A DNA stretch of 64,000 bases from Ruminococcaceae bacterium FB2012 (lineage in GTDB: Bacteria; Bacillota; Clostridia; Oscillospirales; Ruminococcaceae). The translations under genes were made by a program, and so were the position numbers. How positions within the stretch are numbered: the stretch's first letter is position 1; every line of letters begins with the position of its first letter. Location of the stretch: positions 1 to 64,000 of the forward strand of contig FMXS01000003.1 in NCBI GenBank assembly GCA_900104495.1, written 5' to 3'. Positions 39,508 to 47,222 of the stretch are shown one piece after another. Below the pieces are notes generated by a model. The model had not been told where the DNA came from. It was given only the letters and a program-made list of their open reading frames with translations, and did not search any database.

Positions 39508-40485
39508 ATGTACAACAACGTAAAACTTGACAAGGGACTTTATTCGATCACCGGAAAGAGCTTCACCCAGGCGCTGACTCAGCTCGACCCGGACGAGAAC
39601 TATGTGAACACCGAGCTGGCGGGGCTGGACGCCTTCGAGAGACAGCTCAAGAGATTCGACATCAGGGTCTCCGGGGAGAACTGCGACAGAGTGGAGAAGT
39701 TCTTCGTATCTCAGGAGTCGGCGGTGCTGTTCCCGGAGTATGTGAGAAGGATGATAAAGCAGGGCATGAACGAGGCCTCTATCATCGGTGACATCGCGGC
39801 GGCATCCACCTACACCGACGGCATGGATTTCAGAGGCATGACCGTGACCGTAAGCGGCAACGACAACGGCGTTTCCCAGGGAGGAAGCCTGCCTCAGACC
39901 ACCGTAAGACTGGCAAGCAGCGCATCCGCGCTGACCAAGTTCGCAAGAAAGCTCAACTGCAGCTACGAGTCCATCAGAAAGCAGAGGCTTGAAGCCTTCG
40001 GCGTGATCCTGAAGGGCCTGGGCGCACAGATCTCCAGAGCCGTCAACAAGCTGGCCGTAACTGCGCTGTCTACCGGCGTAACTCCCGGCAGCATCGCGGG
40101 AGCAAGCATCACCTATGCCGATCTTGCGGCCTTCTGGGCCTCTATCGGGGACTTCGACATGAACGTTATGGTCTGCGGTCCGGACGTAATGGCTGAGATC
40201 CTGGCTCTGGACGAGATGAAGCTCTGCGTTTCCGACTTTATGTCCAGCGGCAAGGTAAAGACGCCCTACGGCGTGACTATCGTGAAGTGCGCGGCTATCA
40301 CCGACGGCAAGATCATCGGCATCGACTCAAACTGCGCCGGCGAGATGGTCTACGGCACTGACATCGTGGTGGACTACGACAAGCTGATCTCCTCTCAGTG
40401 CGACGAGATCGCCTGCTCTGTGACCGTGGGCTTCTCCAAGCTGATGAGCGGCGCCGTAAAGGTACTGGCAACATCGGCTTCGTAA
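39508..40485 (+). CDS. Major capsid protein
   Basis: 325 residues from the ATG at 39508 after AAAGGAG; sequence in frame upstream is read-through of the gap. Features fit an HK97-fold capsid: an N-terminal arm (KSFTQALTQLDPDENY), ESAVLFPEYVRRMIKQG, a P-domain-like TVRLASSASALTKFARKLNC, ASITYADLAAFWASIGDFD, VMVCGPDVMAEILAL and a C-terminal EIACSVTVGFSKLMSGAVKVLA strand region. Position after protease is canonical. No separate decoration protein is found. Confidence 0.85.
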   Translation: MYNNVKLDKGLYSITGKSFTQALTQLDPDENYVNTELAGLDAFERQLKRFDIRVSGENCDRVEKFFVSQESAVLFPEYVRRMIKQGMNEASIIGDIAAASTYTDGMDFRGMTVTVSGNDNGVSQGGSLPQTTVRLASSASALTKFARKLNCSYESIRKQRLEAFGVILKGLGAQISRAVNKLAVTALSTGVTPGSIAGASITYADLAAFWASIGDFDMNVMVCGPDVMAEILALDEMKLCVSDFMSSGKVKTPYGVTIVKCAAITDGKIIGIDSNCAGEMVYGTDIVVDYDKLISSQCDEIACSVTVGFSKLMSGAVKVLATSAS

Positions 40486-40554
40486 TACAGAGCATCTCTC
40501 TGCGGGGGCGCCGGGAACGGCGCCCTTTGCGGTACGGAGAAAGGAGGAGGTTCA

Positions 40555-40938
40555 ATGGCTTCTATCAACGTGGAGCACGTTGCGGATCTTTTCGCAAGGA
40601 TATGCGGGCTTTCCGGCGCTTCGGCCCACACCGATCTGGTATCAAGGGCTGTCATAAAGATACAGAAGGCGCTGACCGTGGACGAGCTGACCTCGGCCCA
40701 GGCGGTGAGCTGCGAATACGCGGCGGCCTGCGAGGCGGCATACGAATACGCTCTGGAGCAGGCCAGCTGTGAAGATCTTGTAATGAGCGAAAACGGAATG
40801 ATAAGGAAAGGCGCCGCCGATCCCAAGAGCGTAAAGTCGGCGGACGAGCTTCGCAGACACGCCTTTGCGGAGCTGTCGGGCATTGCAAAGCTGAGCGGCT
40901 TCGTATTCGAGGCAGTGGGGACGGAGGATGAGGAATGA
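40555..40938 (+). CDS. Probable head-tail connector protein
   Basis: 127 residues, mostly helical (VEHVADLFARICGLSG, ELTSAQAVSCEYAAACEAAYEYALEQ, ELRRHAFAELSGIAKL). It directly follows the capsid gene, the usual place of gp6/gp15-like head completion proteins. RBS AAAGGAGG. Overlaps the next gene by 4 bp. The assignment is by position and fold type only. Confidence 0.5.
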   Translation: MASINVEHVADLFARICGLSGASAHTDLVSRAVIKIQKALTVDELTSAQAVSCEYAAACEAAYEYALEQASCEDLVMSENGMIRKGAADPKSVKSADELRRHAFAELSGIAKLSGFVFEAVGTEDEE

Positions 40939-41348
40939 ACGAGATACTTTTTATCATAAACTCGGCCTTCACGAGAGGGGGCTTCACGGTGGAGACTGAG
41001 GTCTCCGGGGTGAGGCTGCACAAAAGCAGCACGATCAGATACGCGGTGCCCAAGCTGAAAAAGATCGAGGTTTCCAAGTGCGCCGCCGGGCGGGGGCAGT
41101 ACCTCGGAGCCGAGACCACGGTGACGGCGGCGGTGAAATGCTACGGCACGGAATGCGGTTTCAGAGACGGTCCCACGCTGAGAGGCATGGTGGAGGCCGT
41201 CGGGCGGATACTGCTGCTGGAGCATGACAAGAACGTCCGTATGACGGAGATCGGCGAGCTTATCACCGATGCCGTCACCGGGAGGCTCTTCATCACGGTG
41301 ACCGTGGTGCTGAAAGGCTATGAGGATGCGGAGGTCGTGGCGGCATGA
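40935..41348 (+). CDS. Small phage structural protein, possibly tail terminator or minor tail
   Basis: 137 residues, alternating strands (GGFTVETEVSGVRLHKSS, LGAETTVTAAVKCYG, GRLFITVTVVLKGYEDAEV). ATGA overlaps on both sides with its neighbours show coupled translation. Nothing specific is recognised. Size and beta content would fit a tail-terminator or neck protein. Confidence 0.5.
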   Translation: MNEILFIINSAFTRGGFTVETEVSGVRLHKSSTIRYAVPKLKKIEVSKCAAGRGQYLGAETTVTAAVKCYGTECGFRDGPTLRGMVEAVGRILLLEHDKNVRMTEIGELITDAVTGRLFITVTVVLKGYEDAEVVAA

Positions 41349-41695
41349 ACGTGAACAGGAACGCTATAACGGCCGATCTCGGCAGCGGCAGCTTCGAGCT
41401 GGACAGGCTGACGGTGAGTTTCGGCAGCGCAGTCTCGGAGATACGGCTTTTAAACGGCGGCAGCGACAGGAAGATCGTCGGCGGGACGAAAAAGCTGATC
41501 CTCGAAGGTCGGTACGGCATCGGAAGAGACGGGACATTCTTCCGCACCATGCTTTCGGGCCTCAGAGGGACTGCCGTGAGCAATGCGGTGATAGGCGGCG
41601 TGACCTACGCGAGCCTTTACGCGGAAAAGGCGCTGATGATCTGCACCGATGACAGCGGTATCGGCAGGTTCGTCATCACCCTCTGCGAACTGTAA
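41345..41695 (+). CDS. Small phage-cassette protein, function unknown
   Basis: 116 residues, beta-rich with Gly (LGSGSFELDRLTVSFGSA, KLILEGRYGIGRDGTFF, NAVIGGVTYASLYAEKA). It overlaps the previous gene by 4 bp and precedes the hub-like gene by 12 bp. It could be a tail-tube adaptor or a small baseplate part; I do not recognise it. Confidence 0.5.
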   Translation: MNVNRNAITADLGSGSFELDRLTVSFGSAVSEIRLLNGGSDRKIVGGTKKLILEGRYGIGRDGTFFRTMLSGLRGTAVSNAVIGGVTYASLYAEKALMICTDDSGIGRFVITLCEL

Positions 41696-41707
41696 GGAGG
41701 GACAGGC

Positions 41708-42622
41708 ATGAGCGAGCTTTGCAGGCTGAAATTCATAATGCGCAGCGGCATCGAGGAGACCGTAAGCGGCATCGTAAGGCTGAGATTCTACAAGGACAAA
41801 TACAGTCCGGCGACGTTGCTGGGCGGAAAGGTGCTTTGGGACGGTCTTGTGAAGGACGTGGTCGGAGTCCGGCTGATCGCAGGCGGCAGGACACTTCACC
41901 GCGGATACACCGAATACATCGTATCGCGGAAGCGGAACGGACGGTCGGAGGTGAGCTTCAGCTCTCCGGGCTGGAGCCGGCTCCTGGCGCAGAACGAGCC
42001 TGTCCCGGGGATGAACTACAATATGACCCTGTCCACCCTTTTGCAGGCGAACGTGACTATCCCCCATGTGACCTGCGAGAGCGGCACCCGGCAGGTGAAC
42101 TATATTTACGTCAAGGAGCATTCCACCATCTGGGATGCGGTGACCGCCTACTCGCGGAAGGCCTACGGGACTTTTCCCTACATCATGGGAGCCAACACGG
42201 TATCGGTGACTTCCCAGGCAGGTACGGCCAGGGCCTACGGGCCTCCCCATGTGATAGAGATAGGCTCGAAGATCGACAGGAGGCTTATGCTGTCGAAGGC
42301 GTACATGGCGGACATAGACGGCCAGTACAGCTACTCGGCGGTGAACGCACAGGCGTCTGCGGACGGGATGATCCGCGAGAGGTATTATCCTCTGGACAAC
42401 CAATGGCTGGGGAACCCCTCTGAGGGTCCGGCGATGAAGATCGACCTTTCGTCCCGGAAGTACAAGATACACTACGTGAAGGTGCTGGGGTTTTCCGGCG
42501 AGGAGCTTTTCGACACTCTGAGGGCGTCCTCGGGCAATGCAATCGTCACGGGGTCCCTGGGAGGATTTGAAGTGGTCTTTGAAAAAGGCAGAGCCGTAAC
42601 GACGCTGTACGTTATCGACTGA
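41708..42622 (+). CDS. Baseplate-hub-like phage protein (XkdQ/YqbQ type)
   Basis: 304 residues. The order of parts fits XkdQ/gpD-like hub proteins: a first beta domain (MSELCRLKFIMRSG, LWDGLVKDVVGVRLIAGG), a processing block (YIVSRKRNGRSEVSFSSPGW), the helical TLSTLLQANVTIP, then HSTIWDAVTAYSRKAYGTF and a second beta domain. Hub proteins sit under the tail tube. Here no tube, sheath, tape measure or spike gene accompanies it, which is odd. A strong terminator closes the cassette 11 bp later. Confidence 0.65.
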   Translation: MSELCRLKFIMRSGIEETVSGIVRLRFYKDKYSPATLLGGKVLWDGLVKDVVGVRLIAGGRTLHRGYTEYIVSRKRNGRSEVSFSSPGWSRLLAQNEPVPGMNYNMTLSTLLQANVTIPHVTCESGTRQVNYIYVKEHSTIWDAVTAYSRKAYGTFPYIMGANTVSVTSQAGTARAYGPPHVIEIGSKIDRRLMLSKAYMADIDGQYSYSAVNAQASADGMIRERYYPLDNQWLGNPSEGPAMKIDLSSRKYKIHYVKVLGFSGEELFDTLRASSGNAIVTGSLGGFEVVFEKGRAVTTLYVID

Positions 42623-42633
42623 ATACAAAGCGG

Positions 42634-42666
42634 GCCGGCCGGGGCAGATGCTCCGGCCGGCTTTTT
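42634..42666 (+). terminator. Terminator of the phage-like cassette
   Basis: GCCGGCCGG (42634-42642) and CCGGCCGGC (42653-42661), then TTTTT. Confidence 0.92.
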
Positions 42667-42707
42667 GGCTTTTATCCCGCGTGAGAAAGAAATTTCGCCC
42701 GCGCATA

Positions 42708-42736
42708 TTGCATTCCTCCGGGAAATATGATATAAT
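42708..42736 (+). promoter_or_regulatory. Promoter of the alanine/Na+ symporter gene
   Basis: TTGCAT, 17 bp, TATAAT; only 47 nt to the start, so no riboswitch fits in between. Confidence 0.78.
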
Positions 42737-42783
42737 AGAAAAGTTGATGACTGTTTTCAATAATCATACAAGGAGGAGCTACA

Positions 42784-44292
42784 TTGTTCGACGGCTTGAT
42801 AGAAGTCATAACCAAGATCAATGACTTCATAAACGGCATCGTATGGGGCTGGCCTATCATTATTCTGATACTCGCCGCCGGCCTGCTGCTCTCGGTGCGG
42901 ACCAAATTCTTACAGGTGACAAAATTCAAGGAGTCCCTTGGAAGCACCATTGTGCCCACCCTGAAAGGGCTGGGGCGGAAGAAAAGCAAGGATACCGGGG
43001 CTAACTCCGTTTCCCAGTTCGAGGCCTTCGCCACCGCTATCTCCGGCACCGTAGGCACCGGAAACATCGTGGGAGTCATCTCCGCGATACTCACCGGCGG
43101 ACCCGGCGCCGTCCTTTGGATGTGGATATCCGCCTTCTTCGGAATGGTGACCAACTACTCCGAGAACGTGCTGGGACTGTATTTCCGCAAGAAAAACAAA
43201 AACGGCGACCTCTCCGGCGGCGCCTTCTACTACATAGCCCACGGTCTGAAATGGCGCTGGCTGGCCTATGTGTCGGCGGTGTTCTGCCTGCTGGCCTCCG
43301 TGGGGATGAGCGGCGTACAGACCAACAAGATCAGCGGCACCGTATCCGGCGCTCTTGACAAAGCCGTAGGGCTCAGCGACACGGGCCTTGTGAAGCTGAT
43401 AATAGGCATCGTCGTGGCGGCGGTGGCGGGAGTCATCATCATCGGCGGCATCAAGAGGATAGGCAAAGTGGCTTCGATGCTGGTGCCTTTTATGTCCCTG
43501 CTGTTCATCACCATGTCCTTTATCGCTATCGGGATGCACATTGACAACGTACCCGAAGCCTTCGGGCTGATATTCTCCAAGGCCTTCACATTCCAGGCCG
43601 CGGGAGGCGGCGTACTGGGCTACACCTTTGCCACGGTGATCCGCAAGGGTATGGCAAGGGGCGTGTTCTCCAACGAAGCGGGACTGGGCTCCTCGGTCAT
43701 CGCCCATTCGGCCTCCGAGACCCGTGAGCCTGTGAAGCAGGGGCTTTGGGGAGTGTTTGAGGTCTTCTTCGACACCTTCATCATCTGCACGCTGACCTCT
43801 CTGACCTTCCTTACCACCTTTGACCTCTCCTCTCTTACGGGGCTTGAAGAGGACACCTCCATGGCTATCAAGATGTTCGAGAGCAACTTCGGCTCCTTCG
43901 GCGTGGCGGTATACTCGGTCATCCTGCCGCTGTTCGCCTTCACCACCATACTGGCCTGGTCCTACTACGGTGAAAAGGCGGTGGAGTTCGTCTTTCAGAA
44001 GGCGGGAGAAAAGGGGCGGCGCATTGCTGTCACGGTCTTCAAGGTGATATACATACTGCTGATAGTATTCTCGACGCTGATAACCAGCGATCTTATCTGG
44101 GCTATTGACGACACCTTCAACGGGCTGATGGCGGTGCCGAACCTTATTTGTCTTGTGGCTCTGAGCGGGCTTGTGGCGAAGATCACGAAGAACTATTTTG
44201 ACCGCAAGAAGGGCAAGGATGTGGAGCCCATGCTTTCGGCCTATCCCGATCTGAACGAGGAGTTTAAGGAGCATATAAGGCAGCAGGGGTGA
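42784..44292 (+). CDS. Sodium:alanine symporter (AGCS family)
   Basis: 502 residues, start TTG after AAGGAGG. About ten to eleven membrane helices. Family signatures: the N-terminal VWGWPIIILILAAG and RTKFLQVTKF, QFEAFATAISGTVGTGNIVG, TNYSENVLGLYFRKK, and GVFSNEAGLGSSVIAHS. AGCS carriers import Ala or Gly with Na+. It is monocistronic, starting a new unit after the phage cassette and ending directly at element E. Confidence 0.95.
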   Translation: MFDGLIEVITKINDFINGIVWGWPIIILILAAGLLLSVRTKFLQVTKFKESLGSTIVPTLKGLGRKKSKDTGANSVSQFEAFATAISGTVGTGNIVGVISAILTGGPGAVLWMWISAFFGMVTNYSENVLGLYFRKKNKNGDLSGGAFYYIAHGLKWRWLAYVSAVFCLLASVGMSGVQTNKISGTVSGALDKAVGLSDTGLVKLIIGIVVAAVAGVIIIGGIKRIGKVASMLVPFMSLLFITMSFIAIGMHIDNVPEAFGLIFSKAFTFQAAGGGVLGYTFATVIRKGMARGVFSNEAGLGSSVIAHSASETREPVKQGLWGVFEVFFDTFIICTLTSLTFLTTFDLSSLTGLEEDTSMAIKMFESNFGSFGVAVYSVILPLFAFTTILAWSYYGEKAVEFVFQKAGEKGRRIAVTVFKVIYILLIVFSTLITSDLIWAIDDTFNGLMAVPNLICLVALSGLVAKITKNYFDRKKGKDVEPMLSAYPDLNEEFKEHIRQQG

Positions 44293-44765
44293 ACCAAAAC
44301 GCGAAGCTGCACAAAGCTGTAAACCCAAACGCGAAGCGCGTTAAAAGTTTCGGTCAAGCCTTTTCCAAAGGCTTGCGGGGTCGAGGGGCGGAGCCCTCGC
44401 GAAGACAATTTATCCTCGCAAGCTCGGAAAAATCGGAGGCAGAGCCCCATTCGGCGCGAAACGACGACCCCGGCGCTGCACAAGAAAAGAGTAGGGAAAC
44501 GAAGCTGTTTTTCCTACTCTTTTTTTCGTGGACAAATCATACTCAGCGCCGGGAAAGGTGTCCTCCTGCACTCGCAGGAAACAGCGAGGGAGCAAATTCA
44601 CGCTTGCGTGAATTTTCGACCGAGCGTCTTTCCGTCCCCCGACGAGCTAAAGTGGGGCGGCATCCTGCCCCGCTCCAAACGGTGGAGCAAAAAGCCAACA
44701 TAGGCTCACGCCCGAATTCGGGGGCTTTCCGATCGCCCCCGAAACCCCTTCGGATGCACCACTTA
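44293..44765 (+). repeat. Mosaic intergenic element, copy E
   Basis: Starts at the base after the symporter stop. It has an extra AACGCGAAGCTGCACAAAG head repeat, the variant-1 hairpin AAGCCTTTTCCAAAGGCTT, CGAGGGGCGGAGCCCTCG, CCCCGGCGCTG/CAGCGCCGGG around a terminator stem (44484-44527), CTCCTGCACTCGCAGGA, one TTCACGCTTGCGTGAA (44597-44612), GAGCGTCTTTCCGTCC and a full tail with GGGGGCTTTCCGATCGCCCCC. Confidence 0.9.
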
Positions 44766-44795
44766 CGGGGTGAAGTACTTCACAAATACTATTCA

Positions 44796-45560
44796 TCATC
44801 TCTTTTTATACATCACCAGCTCCGGGTCGGAGCCGTTTTCGCCGTAGGTGCAGACAAGAATGAAATCCGCATTCGCCAGCACGCCGAAGCATCTGTCTCC
44901 GCCGAACTCGCATTCAAGCTGATTGCCGAGATAGGTGGTGTTGTCGTCAAGGAATTTTACCGTGTTTCCCCCCGGAAGCCTGAAAGGCAGATTGACATAG
45001 CTCCCCACAAGAGCGTTGAGCTTCTCCAGCTTCGGCATCCCTTCGATGTTCAAAGCGTTGATCTCGGAGATCAGCTGGCGCTTGAATTCCTCAAACCGTC
45101 CGTCGCCGCCCAGCTCGCGGTATCGCTTCCAGTAGTCCAGCTTCGGAAGTGCCTCCTTCAGATAGGCTCTGACTTCCTCCTCGGGATGCTCGGGGCTGAC
45201 CATATTTCTGACGCAGACCTCAATAAGGTCGTCAATGTCGCTGTACATATACTCCCCGTCTGCGTAGCACCATTTGCAGTAGCTGTCGTTGAGGGTGCCG
45301 TCCTTGTCCCTGCCCAGGTCGCTGTCCGTCAGGGGCATTCCGCAGCACTGGCATATCAGTTTCTGCGGCGAGCCCAGCAGGGTGTTTATGGACACCCCGA
45401 ACAGCCTTGACAGCAGTTTCAGAGTTTCCGTCCCCGGGACAGTCTCGCCGTTCTCCCAGCGGGAAACAGCCTGACGGGTCACAAAGACCTTCTCCGCCAA
45501 AGCGTCCTGAGAGAGCCCCTTCCGGGTGCGAAGTTCACGAAGTATCTCACCGGTATTCAT
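44796..45560 (-). CDS. XRE-family regulator with zinc ribbon
   Basis: 254 residues. HTH_XRE at 1-62 (RKGLSQDALAEKVFVTRQAV, SRWENGETVPG). Then a zinc-ribbon module with CQCCGMPLTDSDLG and SYCKWCYADG, as in the Zn_ribbon_2 family, and its helical extension (IDDLIEVCVRNMV, PKLDYWKRY). The last ~85 residues (MPKLEKLNALVGSYVNLPFR...) are a domain I do not recognise. Start after AAGGAGG. The promoter is back-to-back with that of prsW (22 bp between -35 boxes), so it may control itself and prsW. Confidence 0.88.
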   Translation of the reverse strand: MNTGEILRELRTRKGLSQDALAEKVFVTRQAVSRWENGETVPGTETLKLLSRLFGVSINTLLGSPQKLICQCCGMPLTDSDLGRDKDGTLNDSYCKWCYADGEYMYSDIDDLIEVCVRNMVSPEHPEEEVRAYLKEALPKLDYWKRYRELGGDGRFEEFKRQLISEINALNIEGMPKLEKLNALVGSYVNLPFRLPGGNTVKFLDDNTTYLGNQLECEFGGDRCFGVLANADFILVCTYGENGSDPELVMYKKR

Positions 45561-45589
45561 TTGTCATTCCTCCTTCGGTTTCTGTTACT

Positions 45590-45618
45590 ATCATACCACG
45601 GCTCCGGGGAGAGGTCAA
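45590..45618 (-). promoter_or_regulatory. Promoter of the XRE regulator gene
   Basis: On the minus strand: TTGACC, 17 bp, TATGAT. Confidence 0.75.
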
Positions 45619-45640
45619 GCAACCAATAGTTGCCCAAGGG

Positions 45641-45669
45641 TTGAAATTTGCCGGAGAGTGTGCTATAAT
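45641..45669 (+). promoter_or_regulatory. Promoter of the PrsW-type protease gene
   Basis: TTGAAA, 17 bp, TATAAT, 44 nt before the start. Divergent from the XRE promoter. CAACCAATAGTTG lies between the two. Confidence 0.8.
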
Positions 45670-45713
45670 GTAGAAAATTGCCGTCTGACGGCTGAGATAT
45701 GTAAAGGAAGTGG

Positions 45714-47078
45714 ATGCAAATGTGGATCCTGTTTGTACTGTCGGTGCTGCCCGCTGCTCTGCTGATGATCTTCATCTGGCATAAGGACAAGATCGAAAAG
45801 GAGCCTATCGGGATGCTGGTGGGGCTCTTCGTGCTGGGGGCGCTCATGGTCATCCCCGCGGGACTGGCAGAAGTCGGGCTGATAAAGGCCCTTGACTCCG
45901 TCCTCGACGAGGGCAACTATGCTTATATGCTTATCGATAATTTCCTTATCGTGGCGCTGGCCGAAGAAGGATGCAAGTTCTTCATACTGCGAGTGCGGAC
46001 CTGGCGCAGTCCGAATTTCAACTACACCTTCGATGCGGTGGTCTATTCCGTGGCGGTATCCCTGGGCTTTGCCACATTGGAGAACATCCTCTATGTGGTG
46101 GGCGACGGGACCGTGAAGCTGGCTATAATGCGCGGCATCCTTTCCGTTCCGGGACACGCTATCGACGCGGTATTCATGGGCTGGTTCTACGGCATGGCCA
46201 AGCGGGCCGAGTGCGCCGGCGACGCCTCCGGGCGCTCCGCCAACCTGCGCAGGTCGATAACCGTCCCGCTGCTGACCCACGGCTTCTACGACTTCTGCCT
46301 TACCGTTGACAACGACGTCTTCATTTTCATCTTCTTCGGCTTTGAGATACTGATAACCGTTATCGCCTTCCGGAAGGTCAGCGAGCTTTCCAGGACCGAC
46401 GCTCCCCTGCTGCCCATAGGCACGCCCTTCGGACAGTACGTCCGCAGCGGACAGCAGCAGTATCAGCAGCCCTATGTTTATCAGCAGTACGGCGTTCAGC
46501 AGCCCTACGGCTACGGTCAGCCTCAGCAGCAGCAGTACGGCTACGGTCAGCCTCAGCAGCAGCAGTACGGCTACGGTCAGCCTCAGCAGCAGCAATACGG
46601 TTACGGTCAGCCTCAGCAGCAGCAATACGGCTACGGTCAGCCTCAGCAGCAATACGGCTACGGTCAGCCTCAGCAGCAGCAATACGGCTACGGTCAGCCT
46701 CAGCAGCAGCAATACGGCTACGGTCAGCCTCAGCAGCAATACGGCTACGGTCAGCCTCAGCAGCAGCAATACGGCTACGGTCAGCCTCAGCAGCAGCAAT
46801 ACGGTTACGGTCAGCCTCAGCAGCAGCAATACGGCTACGGTCAGCCTCAGCAGCAGCAATACGGCTACGGTCAGCCTCAGCAGCAGCAATACGGCTACGG
46901 TCAGCCCCAGCAGCAGCAGCAATACGGCTACGGTCAGCCTCAGCAGCAGCAGTACGGCTACGGTCAGCCTCAGCAACAGCAGCAGCCCCGGAATCCCGGG
47001 GTGATAGTTCCCCCGCCCCGGGATGATTTCGCCCGTCGGCAGTACGAGCAGGAACAGCGTCAGAAGCCCAAAGAATAA
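45714..47078 (+). CDS. PrsW family intramembrane metalloprotease with long QPQQQQYGYG tail
   Basis: 454 residues. Residues 1-225 are a PrsW-type membrane protease of about eight helices, with the metal and catalytic motifs EEGCKF (84-89), FATLENILYVV, PGHAIDAVFMG and LLTHGFYDF. PrsW cuts anti-sigma factors in Bacilli. The tail (about 245-420) has fifteen repeats of QPQ(2-4)QYGYG on the cytoplasmic side, then a charged end (DDFARRQYEQEQRQ). Such Q/Y/G-rich sequence is intrinsically disordered and could phase-separate; that is inference. The family core is normally about 220-400 residues, so the tail is an addition. Start after AAAGGAAG. Confidence 0.9.
   Translation: MQMWILFVLSVLPAALLMIFIWHKDKIEKEPIGMLVGLFVLGALMVIPAGLAEVGLIKALDSVLDEGNYAYMLIDNFLIVALAEEGCKFFILRVRTWRSPNFNYTFDAVVYSVAVSLGFATLENILYVVGDGTVKLAIMRGILSVPGHAIDAVFMGWFYGMAKRAECAGDASGRSANLRRSITVPLLTHGFYDFCLTVDNDVFIFIFFGFEILITVIAFRKVSELSRTDAPLLPIGTPFGQYVRSGQQQYQQPYVYQQYGVQQPYGYGQPQQQQYGYGQPQQQQYGYGQPQQQQYGYGQPQQQQYGYGQPQQQYGYGQPQQQQYGYGQPQQQQYGYGQPQQQYGYGQPQQQQYGYGQPQQQQYGYGQPQQQQYGYGQPQQQQYGYGQPQQQQYGYGQPQQQQQYGYGQPQQQQYGYGQPQQQQQPRNPGVIVPPPRDDFARRQYEQEQRQKPKE
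46497..46985 (+). repeat. In-frame 27/30/33-bp tandem repeats encoding QPQ(2-4)QYGYG
   Basis: Fifteen units: mostly 30 bp, two of 27 bp and one of 33 bp, differing by whole CAG codons. Units are nearly identical (CAATACGGCTACGGTCAG), a sign of recent slippage expansion. The opposite strand is therefore open in two frames, which is not coding. Confidence 0.93.
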
Positions 47079-47085
47079 ACATCAA

Positions 47086-47135
47086 AAAAAGAAGAAAGAA
47101 TAAAGAAAAACTCGTTTATTCTTTCTTCTTATTTT
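47086..47135. terminator. Bidirectional terminator between prsW-type and dockerin genes
   Basis: AAGAAGAAAGAATAAA (47089-47104) and TTTATTCTTTCTTCTT (47115-47130) form a perfect 16-bp stem with A-run before and T-run after, serving both convergent genes. Confidence 0.9.
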
Positions 47136-47222
47136 TATATCATTTTAACGGCGGCGCGGACCGTTCCCGCTGCTGCGGATGATCCTTCCCCGCCGCCGTT
47201 CTCCGTCGGTTTCCGATGCTTT

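Noticed and set aside
35577..42622. Complete prophage
   Set aside because: No integrase, repressor, lysis, tape measure or tail tube genes, and no att-like direct repeats could be seen at the ends.
45663..46976. 437-residue minus-strand ORF of LRLTVAVLLLL repeats, and plus-frame Ser/Thr repeat ORF at 46474-47004
   Set aside because: Both are out-of-frame readings of the QPQQQQYGYG repeat tract of the PrsW gene.
46497..46985. Assembly error as the cause of the repeat tract
   Set aside because: Units differ by silent changes and whole-codon length differences and stay in frame, which fits true slippage-derived sequence. The exact copy number still depends on the assembly.
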